In this document: positions 9,792 through 17,030 of the stretch, piece after piece | Position numbering within the stretch: the first letter of the stretch is position 1 | How the letters are laid out: each line of letters starts with the position of its first letter | The notes under the pieces: model-generated | Told to the model about the DNA's origin: nothing | Database searches by the model: none | Seen by the model: only the letters and a program-made list of their open reading frames with translations | Made by a program: the position numbers and the translations under genes | NCBI RefSeq assembly: GCF_965228805.1 | Contig: NZ_CBDDIE010000003.1 | Location: 1,178,001 to 1,242,000 of the forward strand | DNA from: JASBTN01 sp965228805 | GTDB lineage: Bacteria > Pseudomonadota > Alphaproteobacteria > Rhodobacterales > Rhodobacteraceae | DNA: 64,000 nucleotides | Direction: 5' to 3'

Positions 9792-11002
9792 CCCAGGTCA
9801 CGATCACCCGCTTGGGGCATAAGGGCGACGGCATTGCGGAGGGTCCGATCTTTGCCCCGCGCACCTTGCCCGGAGAGGTTGTCGAGGGCGAGTTGGACGG
9901 CGATCGTATCCCGGCGCCGAAGATCGTGACGCCCAGCTCGGACCGGGTGAAGGCACCGTGCCGCCATGTGAACAGCTGCGGGGGCTGTGCGTTGCAACAT
10001 GCCTCCGACGCTTTCGTTGCCGATTGGAAGATGGAGGTGGTGCGTGAGGCGCTGTCTGCCCGTGGCATCAAGGCTGATTTGGCTGGAATAGAGACCTCGG
10101 CGCCGCAAGCCCGCCGCCGTGCAACCCTGTCAGTGCGGCGCACGAAGAAGGGCGCTTTGGTTGGGTTTCACGCGCCGAAATCGGACGTGATCACCGAGGT
10201 GCCGGATTGCCACTTGCTGCACCCCGACCTGATCGCCACCTTCCCGACCCTGCGTGAACTGGCCGCGCTGGGCGGGTCGCGCAAGGGCGAGATGAGCGTG
10301 ACCGTGACCCGGTCCGAAGCCGGGCCGGATGTGTCTGTGCGTGACGGCAAGCCGTTGGACCGCGCGCTGGAAACCGCGCTGGGCCAGTTGGCCGGGCAGC
10401 GCGGTCTGGCGCGACTGACCTGGAATGGCGAGGTGATCGCGACGATGATGCCGCCCGCGCAGGCCTTTGGCCGGGCGCGGGTCACGCCTCCACCGGGGGC
10501 CTTCCTGCAAGCGACGCAGGATGGCGAGGCCGCCTTGCTGGACACAGTTCTGGAAGGTGTGGAAGGCGCGAAAACCGTTGTCGACCTGTTTGCAGGCAGC
10601 GGCACCTTCAGCCTGCCGGTCGCCCAGCACGCCCATGTCCATGCGGTGGAAGGGGTCGAGGCGATGATGACCGCGCTGGATGCTGGCTGGCGACATTCGC
10701 AGGGGCTGCATCGTGTCACGACCGAGACCCGCGACCTGTTCCGCCGCCCTCTTCTGCCCGATGAACTGAACCGGTTCGACGCTGCGGTGATCGACCCGCC
10801 GCGCGCCGGGGCCGAGGCGCAGATCGACGAGATCGCGGCGAGTGACTTGGCCCGCGTCGCCATGGTCTCGTGCAACCCCGTAACCTTCGCGCGGGATGCG
10901 GAAATCCTGATCGGCGCCGGGTTCGACATGCAGCCTGTCAAGGTGGTCGACCAGTTCCGATGGTCCACCCATGTCGAGGTTGCCGCCGTCCTCACCCGCT
11001 GA
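9788..11002 (+). CDS. class I SAM-dependent RNA 5-methyluridine methyltransferase (RlmD/RumA-like)
   Basis: 404 residues starting with a TRAM-like beta region. Next come cysteines of an iron-sulfur site (CRHVNSCGGCALQH, plus a Cys in PDCHLLHP), the SAM-binding loop VVDLFAGSGTFSLPVA, the DPPRAGAE motif, and the catalytic cysteine in SCNPVTFARD. These define the TrmA/RumA family that makes m5U in rRNA or tRNA. Which nucleotide is modified cannot be told. It ends the hslO unit by ATGA overlap with cca. Confidence 0.9.
   Translation: MTQVTITRLGHKGDGIAEGPIFAPRTLPGEVVEGELDGDRIPAPKIVTPSSDRVKAPCRHVNSCGGCALQHASDAFVADWKMEVVREALSARGIKADLAGIETSAPQARRRATLSVRRTKKGALVGFHAPKSDVITEVPDCHLLHPDLIATFPTLRELAALGGSRKGEMSVTVTRSEAGPDVSVRDGKPLDRALETALGQLAGQRGLARLTWNGEVIATMMPPAQAFGRARVTPPPGAFLQATQDGEAALLDTVLEGVEGAKTVVDLFAGSGTFSLPVAQHAHVHAVEGVEAMMTALDAGWRHSQGLHRVTTETRDLFRRPLLPDELNRFDAAVIDPPRAGAEAQIDEIAASDLARVAMVSCNPVTFARDAEILIGAGFDMQPVKVVDQFRWSTHVEVAAVLTR
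10085..10095 (+). repeat. oriented motif copy 2 (GGAATAGAGAC)
   Basis: Inside the RNA methyltransferase gene, read as Gly-Ile-Glu-Thr using the rare ATA codon. Plus orientation. Confidence 0.55.
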
Positions 11003-11070
11003 ATTGTGAACGGTCCGGGGCTTTCGACAAAGGGCCGTTTCGTGTATGAGCGCCAAAACACGAGGCGGCA

Positions 11071-11625
11071 GTGCTCATGCGTTATATCATGATGATCCTA
11101 GCGGCGGTCGGGGTAATGGCCCTGTCCTCCTGCGCGAAACACCAGTCGAAGTTCCTGGCCTATGACGGGCCCGAAGTGACCCGCATCGTCGTGTTCAAGG
11201 ACACGCGCACGATGCACCTTCTGCACGGCAATGTGGCGTTGAAGAGCTATACGGTCGACCTGGGCTATGCGCCTGAGGGGCACAAGCAGTTTGAAGGCGA
11301 CGGACGCACGCCCGAGGGGCGCTATTTCATCAACCGTCGCAATCCGAACAGCGCCTTTCACCTGAGCCTGGGGATTTCCTATCCGAACAATGCGGATCGC
11401 CAGTTCGCCCATGCGCGGGGCCGCAGCCCGGGGGGTGATATCTTCATCCACGGTGGGCCGCGCAGGCAGGACCAGCAGGGGCGCGATTGGACCGCCGGCT
11501 GCATCTCGGTATCAGATGAAGAGATCGAGGTGATCTATTCCATGGTCAGAAACGGAACGCCGGTGGATATCTTTGCAGTCAGCCCGCCGGTCGTGACCGC
11601 GTCTGAAGCTCAGCTGGAGGGCTGA
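11071..11625 (+). CDS. L,D-transpeptidase-fold (YkuD) lipoprotein
   Basis: The N-terminus is a lipoprotein signal (VMALSSC, lipidated Cys at about residue 21). The YkuD catalytic motif is split as HGG (about residue 125) and TAGCIS with the nucleophilic cysteine. These enzymes act on periplasmic peptidoglycan stem peptides or attach proteins to them. GTG at 11071 lies five bases after GAGG, while the ATG at 11077 is an alternative. It converges with a CAP-domain lipoprotein gene (16-base overlap), and a second YkuD gene follows. Confidence 0.87.
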   Translation: MLMRYIMMILAAVGVMALSSCAKHQSKFLAYDGPEVTRIVVFKDTRTMHLLHGNVALKSYTVDLGYAPEGHKQFEGDGRTPEGRYFINRRNPNSAFHLSLGISYPNNADRQFAHARGRSPGGDIFIHGGPRRQDQQGRDWTAGCISVSDEEIEVIYSMVRNGTPVDIFAVSPPVVTASEAQLEG

Positions 11626-12149
11626 GCCACGGCCACGGGCGCGCTGCCCATGAGCAGCGTCCACCAGATCTTGCCGTTTGATTCCTGGTGCCAGGCAAAA
11701 CCCATCTTCACCGCGCGTGGATCCAGGATCACGTTGCGTGTATCGGGCTGCTCCATCCAGGCGGACAGGGTCTGAAGCTCGGTCTCATAGGTTTCCGAGA
11801 TGTTTTCACCCAGCATGATCCCGGGGTAGCCAACCCGCGCCACGCGATCCAGGGGCGAGGAGCCGTCAGAGCCGAAATGCCAGGGCCGGTTCTGCACCGA
11901 CATGTCACGGGCATGGGTCGCGGCGGCAGCGTTCAGCTTGCTGTCCAGCTGGACAGGGGCGGCACCGGCGGCCGCGCGCAGCTCGTTCACGCTGTCGAGC
12001 ATACGGAACTGGATCGTCGATTTCGACCCGGCCGCAATGCGATAGGGCCGCGGCAGCGGTTTGCCATCCGCACCGATCTGCTGCACATCGGTCTCGCACC
12101 CGGCCAGTGCCAGCACGGAAGCACACAGAATCAGAACCAGACGTTTCAT
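11610..12149 (-). CDS. CAP (SCP/PR-1) domain lipoprotein
   Basis: 179 residues with a lipobox (ALAGC, Cys18) and a CAP domain: N-terminal helix LDSVNELRAAAG, THARDMS with the conserved His, WHFGSDGSSPLDRV, and GENIS. Bacterial CAP proteins are secreted and their function is mostly unknown; wall binding is often proposed. The ATG at 12149 is well spaced from a GGGGTGA ribosome site; an ATG at 12155 is too close. It is convergent with one YkuD gene and divergent from another, suggesting an envelope cluster. Confidence 0.85.
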   Translation of the reverse strand: MKRLVLILCASVLALAGCETDVQQIGADGKPLPRPYRIAAGSKSTIQFRMLDSVNELRAAAGAAPVQLDSKLNAAAATHARDMSVQNRPWHFGSDGSSPLDRVARVGYPGIMLGENISETYETELQTLSAWMEQPDTRNVILDPRAVKMGFAWHQESNGKIWWTLLMGSAPVAVAQPSS

Positions 12150-12253
12150 AAGCATTTCACCCCAACCGGAAAATTTCCCGCCACATCTACAGGGTCAATC
12201 CGTGTCAATCAAACCCACCAGGGGTCTTTTCGGCAAGTTGACGCTGGTTTGAT

Positions 12254-12282
12254 TTGCGACTGAGGCTTTCGCGCAATATAGG
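12254..12282 (+). promoter_or_regulatory. candidate sigma-70-type promoter
   Basis: TTGCGA (12254-12259) and TATAGG (12277-12282) are separated by 17 bases and lie about 40 bases before the start of the Tat-exported YkuD gene. The match was seen by eye only. Confidence 0.4.
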
Positions 12283-12320
12283 ATAGATGAATTTATTTTT
12301 GACCGAGTTGGAGCCGTACC

Positions 12321-12923
12321 ATGTCCCAGGATCGTGAAAACAAGCTCAATCGCCGCGCCTTCCTTGGCACCACCATGGCCGCGACTGGCATGATGGCCGC
12401 CCCCGCCTTGGCGCAGAACGAACCCTCGACCACCGAGATCGAGGAAGAACCGGAGGTCGTGCGCCGCAATATCTCGTCCTTCCGGTCGTTGCAGTGGCAA
12501 CCCTATTTCTCGAACCTGCGCAAGGGCGCGATCCTGGTGGATACCACCTCGCGCGCATTGCATTACTGGAACGAGGACGAGACCATCTACAAGCTCTACC
12601 CGACGTCGGTGCCGTTGACCGAGGAAATGACCCGTCGCGGCCGCACAAGCGTCATTCGCAAGGTCGAGGGCCCCAGCTGGGCGCCCACCCCGTCGATGAA
12701 GATCCGCAACCCGGAGTGGCCCGATTTTATCGGCCCTGGCCCGGATAATCCGCTGGGCACGCATGCGCTGTATCTGGGGTGGAAATACTATCGCATCCAC
12801 GGCACCCATGATACGCGCAAGATCGGGCGGCGCTCCTCCAACGGCTGCATCGGCCTGTATAATGAACACATCGCCGAGCTTTTCGCTCTGGCCGTGTCGG
12901 GTACACAGGTGTTGCTGATCTGA
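12321..12923 (+). CDS. Tat-exported L,D-transpeptidase (YkuD family)
   Basis: 200 residues. A twin-arginine signal (NRRAFLG at 10-16, hydrophobic core, APALAQ cleavage) indicates export folded to the periplasm. The catalytic motif is HGTHDT with SSNGCIGLYNEHI near the C-terminus, Cys being the nucleophile. Probably a peptidoglycan 3-3 cross-linking or lipoprotein-anchoring enzyme. It resembles the ErfK/YbiS group more closely than the lipoprotein copy 0.7 kb upstream. Confidence 0.92.
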   Translation: MSQDRENKLNRRAFLGTTMAATGMMAAPALAQNEPSTTEIEEEPEVVRRNISSFRSLQWQPYFSNLRKGAILVDTTSRALHYWNEDETIYKLYPTSVPLTEEMTRRGRTSVIRKVEGPSWAPTPSMKIRNPEWPDFIGPGPDNPLGTHALYLGWKYYRIHGTHDTRKIGRRSSNGCIGLYNEHIAELFALAVSGTQVLLI

Positions 12924-12973
12924 CAACAGGTTACGCCAGGGTGATTATTCCCCCTTGCATCTTCGGAAAAATC

Positions 12974-13023
12974 CCGGTTTCTGGCGTTATTCTGATCAGA
13001 AACCGGTGCGCTTCCGGCGCACC
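12974..13023 (+). promoter_or_regulatory. two consecutive hairpins in the leader of the 60-aa membrane peptide gene
   Basis: A 10-bp perfect inverted repeat (CCGGTTTCTG 12974-12983 with CAGAAACCGG 12997-13006) is followed by a 7-bp hairpin (GGTGCGC 13005-13011 with GCGCACC 13017-13023). The stems share bases 13005-13006. Neither is followed by a T-run. The GGAGAAG ribosome site comes seven bases later, at 13030-13036. Confidence 0.5.
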
Positions 13024-13040
13024 ATCTATGGAGAAGTCAC

Positions 13041-13223
13041 ATGAAAAAAATCGCTCTCGCTGCTGCGATCGCCACTGCTGCCACCGCCGCTTTCGCCGGC
13101 GCCCCGGTTGACCCGATCGTCGAGCCCGTCGTTGTGGTCGAAGAAGCCACCTCGTCCTCGTCGGCCGGCATCCTGATCCCGCTGCTGCTGCTGGTTCTGG
13201 TGGGCGTGGCCATCGCCGACTAA
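13041..13223 (+). CDS. 60-residue secreted or membrane peptide
   Basis: An N-terminal signal (MKKIALAAAIATAATAAFA, cleavage expected after residue 19) is followed by a short Pro/Val/Glu-rich segment and a serine run. A second hydrophobic helix (residues about 43-58) ends almost at the C-terminus. The mature product would be about 40 residues with one membrane anchor. The strong ribosome site, structured leader and immediate strong terminator argue that it is a real, well-expressed gene. The function is unknown to me. Confidence 0.75.
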   Translation: MKKIALAAAIATAATAAFAGAPVDPIVEPVVVVEEATSSSSAGILIPLLLLVLVGVAIAD

Positions 13224-13260
13224 GCTTCGGCTTGGTTGCGCGGACGCGCAAGAAAAAGAA

Positions 13261-13289
13261 AACCCCGCTCGGCCGAGCGGGGTTTTTTT
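13261..13289. terminator. bidirectional rho-independent terminator
   Basis: CCCCGCTCGGCCGAGCGGGG, an almost loopless inverted repeat, is flanked by A-runs on the left and seven T on the right. It lies between the convergent 60-aa peptide gene and trxA and can serve both. Confidence 0.92.
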
Positions 13290-13310
13290 GTTTTGGTACA
13301 GATGCTGGGA

Positions 13311-13631
13311 TCAGACGCTTTCGTCGATCCAGCCCTGCAGCGCGGCCTTCGGCGCAGCGCCGATCTTGTTCGAGATCACCTGACCGTCCTTGAACAGGAA
13401 CAGCGCGGGGATCGAACGCACGCCCATCTGGGCGGGGGTGTTCGGGTTTTCGTCCACGTTGACCTTGACGATCTTGACCTTGCCGGCCAGCTCGTCGGAC
13501 AGCTCTTCCAGAGCCGGGCCAATTTGTTTGCACGGGCCACACCATTCGGCCCAGAAATCTACGACCACCGGAACATCCGCATTGCGGACCTCCGCGTCAA
13601 AGGTGGCGTCGGTGACAGCGACAGTTGCCAT
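13311..13631 (-). CDS. trxA: thioredoxin
   Basis: 106 residues with the redox-active WCGPC in EWCGPCKQIGP (about residues 29-39) and the cis-proline region SIPALFLFKDG. Cytosolic disulfide reductant. It sits 36 bases downstream of addA on the same strand, as is common in alphaproteobacteria, so it may be read from the long leftward unit as well as its own promoter. Confidence 0.97.
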   Translation of the reverse strand: MATVAVTDATFDAEVRNADVPVVVDFWAEWCGPCKQIGPALEELSDELAGKVKIVKVNVDENPNTPAQMGVRSIPALFLFKDGQVISNKIGAAPKAALQGWIDESV

Positions 13632-13667
13632 TTCATTGCTCCTGCTAATACGGCGTTGGGCGTGAAC

Positions 13668-16600
13668 CTAGGTATGGTTGCCTGTCCCGTCAAGGCGACC
13701 AAATGTGCGCATCACGAGATCGTTTTCCAAAGGCATCAGTTTTGCTGTCCGGGTCCAGAGGATCGCGGTGTCGACCTCACGGTCCGGGAATATCTGCACC
13801 AGCGCCGCCCGATAGGCGCCCATCTGGCGCAAAAGGCCTTCCGGCGTGTCGGTGGGTGTGTTGGGCACCAGGGTATTTGTCTTGAAGTCCACCGCCAAGA
13901 CGCGCTCCGGCGTCACCACCAACCGGTCAATGGTGCCGTGCAAGCGCTTGCCGCCGATGGGGGCGGTCAGCTCGACCTCGGCGAGGGTGTCCGGGGCAAA
14001 GAGCGCGACCAGGTCCGGCGCTTTCAGGACGCCCGTGACCTCGGAGAGCAGGTCGGGCAACTCGGCGGTTTCGGCGGCCAGCTCCCCCGTGCCCAGGATG
14101 CGCGCGGCCAGGTCCGGCCAGTCGGTTTCGGGGTGCAGCGGCAGGTGTTCCAACAACAGGTGGATCTGGCTGCCTCGTTTCATCGCCGCCTCGGTATCGC
14201 CATCGCCCACCGTGCCGGGCATTACCTTGGCACCTCCCAAATCGGACGGGGCGAGGGTTTCGAGGGTCGCGACGGGTCTGTGTGGGGCAGAGGTTCGGGT
14301 CCAGTTCGGCGGGGTTGGAGCCTGTTGCGGCGGCAAAGCGGTGGCCTCTGGACGCGGGACCCAAGTGCCCGTTTCGAACCGTTTGCCAGTGCCGGTCGGA
14401 GAATCTGCCTTGATGGCTCCGGCCCGATCCAGACCGGCGTCAACCAAACCATACCAGCTGTCCTCGGCGGTCTTGCCCACGTCGCCTGCAGCAGCAACGA
14501 TCAGCCATTGCTCTGCCCGGGTCATGGCAACGTAAAGCAGCCGTACCCATTCCTCGCGATCCTGCGCTTTGCGGCCGTCCATCACCGTCGCCAGGGCTTC
14601 GGGGCGCTGGGCGGCAGGCGGTTTCCACCAGAGATGCCCGTCAACCTCGACAATCTCGTCGCGGTCTTGCCAGACCGGTTTGGTCGTGTCGGGCAGGTAG
14701 ACAATGGTCGCCTCCAGCCCCTTGGAGCCATGCACGGTCATCACCCGCACCTGGTTCGAGGCTGAATCAACCTGACGCTTGATCGTGACCTCTTCGGCCT
14801 CCATCCAGATCAGGAAACCGGTCAGGCTGGGCACCTGCAACCGCTCATAGGCCAGGGCCTGGGACAGGAGCGCGTCGATCCCGTCTTCCGCCTCGCCGCC
14901 CAGGCGCGCCAGCAGGTTGCGCCGCCCGTCATGGCGGATCAGCACCCGCTCCAGCAGGTCATAGGGGCGCAGGAAATCCGCCTGGTCGCGCAGGTCGCGC
15001 AGGATGGCGTGGGTTTGGGCGTGGGCCTCGGCGTTCTCCTCGAGCCTGCGCCAGAGCGGTACCTTCCCGCGCCCCTGGGCCAGGGCATACAGCTGCTGTT
15101 CGCTCCACCCAAACAGGGGCGAACGCAGCGCGGCAGCCAGCGACAGGTCATCTTCCGGCGTGGCGAGGAAAGACAGGAGCGCAACCAAGTCCTTCACCGC
15201 CAGCTCGCCACCAATGCGCAACAGGTCGGCGCCGGCGATGGGCAGGCCGAGCTCCTTGCAGGCGCCGATGATGGCAAAGAAAAGGGGCGAACGACGGCGC
15301 ACCAGGACCATGATGTCCCGGGGTTCAATCGGTCGACTTTCGCCCTTTTCTGACGTAATAGAGCCTGTTTTCAGCTTCCCGGCGATATCGGAGGCAATGG
15401 CGCGGGCGAGGGTGGATAGGTGGTCCTGCGGGTTGGGCCGGTCGACGGGATCAAACCAGTCCCGGTCTTCCTTGTGCTCGACCTTTTCGACCACGGGCCA
15501 GAGGTCCACACGGCCGGGTTTGCCCTCAAAGAAGGCGCGATGCAGGAAGCTTTCGCCCAGCCCGTCCTGTTCGGCCAGCGTATGATCGACCAGTTCCAGC
15601 ACGGCGGGGGACGAGCGGAAGGAGTATTCCAGCTGCATCGCCTGAAACGGTTGCTCGATCTGCTGAAGCTCGCCCCGGAACTTGTCGCGCATCCGGGTGA
15701 ACTCGGCGGGCTCGGCGCCCTGGAAGGAATAGATCGACTGTTTCGGGTCGCCGACGACAAAGATCGTGCGCTCCTCGCCGGATTTCGCACCCTCACCGCT
15801 GGTGAACTCCGCTGCCAGTCGTTCGATCACCTGCCACTGTGTCGGGCTGGTGTCCTGAGCCTCGTCGACAAGGATGTGATCAATGCCACCGTCCAGACGA
15901 TAAAGCACCCAGGTCGCCACCGCCGGATCGGACAACAGCGCGCCGGCCTTGCGGATCAGATCGTCAAAATCGAGCCAGCCGAGGGTCAGTTTGCGGGTCT
16001 CGTAAAGGTCGATGAAGCGCTGGGCGAAACTATGCAGGGCCAGCGTTTTTTGGGCGGAATAGAGACTGTTTCGAAGCGGTCGCGCGTCTTCGATCCGGGC
16101 CATGAGCCCTTCGAGCTTGGGCATCAACCCGGCGGCGGCGCCTTCGCGCAGCCCTTTGGTGGGAAAGCTGCCGATCTTGGCAGAGAACGGTTCCTTGGCA
16201 CTGGCGCCGGTCAGGAAGACGCCTTCCAGAATGGCAAGGTCGGACACGGTCAGGTGCGCCGTGTCGAGCGCGGCGAGTTTCGTGGCTGCCGTGACCTCGG
16301 TCTTAGATCCGGTTGCGAGCAGCGGGACCAGTGCGTCCAGTACGGCGCCGTCGCCGGGGGCGAAGGCCTGGGCGGCCAGTTGGGCCTCGTCAAACGCCGG
16401 GTCCAGACCGAACCAGGACCAGACCGTGGGTCGATCTGCGCCGGTGAACCCGTCGCGATTGCGCACGATCTGGGCCGTCAGCCCGGCGAAATCCTCGCCG
16501 GTGTAATAGCGTGCCAGGTCGGCCACCAGGCCGCAGTCGGGGCCGTCGGCCATTTCCTCGACCAGCTCGGATTGCAGCAGTCCGGCAGCGCGTTCGTCCA

Positions 16601-17030
16601 TCTCGGTGAACTGCGGCGATACACCCGATTCCAGCGGAAACCGGCGGAGTAGAGACGAACAGAAGCTGTGAATTGTCTGGATCTTCAACCCGCCCGGCGT
16701 TTCGATTGCGCGGGCAAACAGGCGGCGCGCGCGGGACAGGTCGGCGGCGTCATCAACACCCAAATCAACCAGCGCATCGGTCAGATCCGCATCGCTTTTC
16801 ATCGCCCAATCGCCAAGGCGGGCGAACAGGCGGTTCTGCATCTCGGAGGCTGCGGCCTTGGTGTAGGTCAGGCAGAGGATGTTCTGCGGGTTCACGCCTC
16901 CCAACAGCAACCGCGCGACCCGGTCGGTCAGCACGCGTGTCTTGCCCGACCCTGCGTTGGCCGCAAGCCAGGTCGAGCTGTGTGGATCGGCGGCGGTGAC
17001 CTGGGCCAGGCTTGCGTCATTGCGGATCAT
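13668..17030 (-). CDS. addA: double-strand-break repair helicase-nuclease AddA
   Basis: 1,120 residues, a UvrD/Rep superfamily 1A helicase. Walker A is ANAGSGKT (K30), motif II is LVDEAQDTSPTQW, motif III is VVGDPKQSIYSFQGAEP. The C-terminal RecB-type nuclease has AVDFKTN followed by a QMGAYRAAL helix. With AddB it resects double-strand ends for RecA loading. Its start overlaps the addB stop (17027-17030). Three copies of the oriented AWTAGAGMC motif lie inside (15355, 16056, 16646). Confidence 0.96.
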   Translation of the reverse strand: MIRNDASLAQVTAADPHSSTWLAANAGSGKTRVLTDRVARLLLGGVNPQNILCLTYTKAAASEMQNRLFARLGDWAMKSDADLTDALVDLGVDDAADLSRARRLFARAIETPGGLKIQTIHSFCSSLLRRFPLESGVSPQFTEMDERAAGLLQSELVEEMADGPDCGLVADLARYYTGEDFAGLTAQIVRNRDGFTGADRPTVWSWFGLDPAFDEAQLAAQAFAPGDGAVLDALVPLLATGSKTEVTAATKLAALDTAHLTVSDLAILEGVFLTGASAKEPFSAKIGSFPTKGLREGAAAGLMPKLEGLMARIEDARPLRNSLYSAQKTLALHSFAQRFIDLYETRKLTLGWLDFDDLIRKAGALLSDPAVATWVLYRLDGGIDHILVDEAQDTSPTQWQVIERLAAEFTSGEGAKSGEERTIFVVGDPKQSIYSFQGAEPAEFTRMRDKFRGELQQIEQPFQAMQLEYSFRSSPAVLELVDHTLAEQDGLGESFLHRAFFEGKPGRVDLWPVVEKVEHKEDRDWFDPVDRPNPQDHLSTLARAIASDIAGKLKTGSITSEKGESRPIEPRDIMVLVRRRSPLFFAIIGACKELGLPIAGADLLRIGGELAVKDLVALLSFLATPEDDLSLAAALRSPLFGWSEQQLYALAQGRGKVPLWRRLEENAEAHAQTHAILRDLRDQADFLRPYDLLERVLIRHDGRRNLLARLGGEAEDGIDALLSQALAYERLQVPSLTGFLIWMEAEEVTIKRQVDSASNQVRVMTVHGSKGLEATIVYLPDTTKPVWQDRDEIVEVDGHLWWKPPAAQRPEALATVMDGRKAQDREEWVRLLYVAMTRAEQWLIVAAAGDVGKTAEDSWYGLVDAGLDRAGAIKADSPTGTGKRFETGTWVPRPEATALPPQQAPTPPNWTRTSAPHRPVATLETLAPSDLGGAKVMPGTVGDGDTEAAMKRGSQIHLLLEHLPLHPETDWPDLAARILGTGELAAETAELPDLLSEVTGVLKAPDLVALFAPDTLAEVELTAPIGGKRLHGTIDRLVVTPERVLAVDFKTNTLVPNTPTDTPEGLLRQMGAYRAALVQIFPDREVDTAILWTRTAKLMPLENDLVMRTFGRLDGTGNHT
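15355..15365 (+). repeat. oriented motif copy 3 (GTAATAGAGCC)
   Basis: Inside addA, antisense to the gene; continues TGTTTTCAG. Confidence 0.6.
16056..16066 (+). repeat. oriented motif copy 4 (GGAATAGAGAC)
   Basis: Inside addA, antisense; continues TGTTTCG. The fullest copy. Confidence 0.65.
16646..16656 (+). repeat. oriented motif copy 5 (GGAGTAGAGAC)
   Basis: Inside addA, antisense; a weaker copy, 3' flank GAACAG. Confidence 0.4.
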
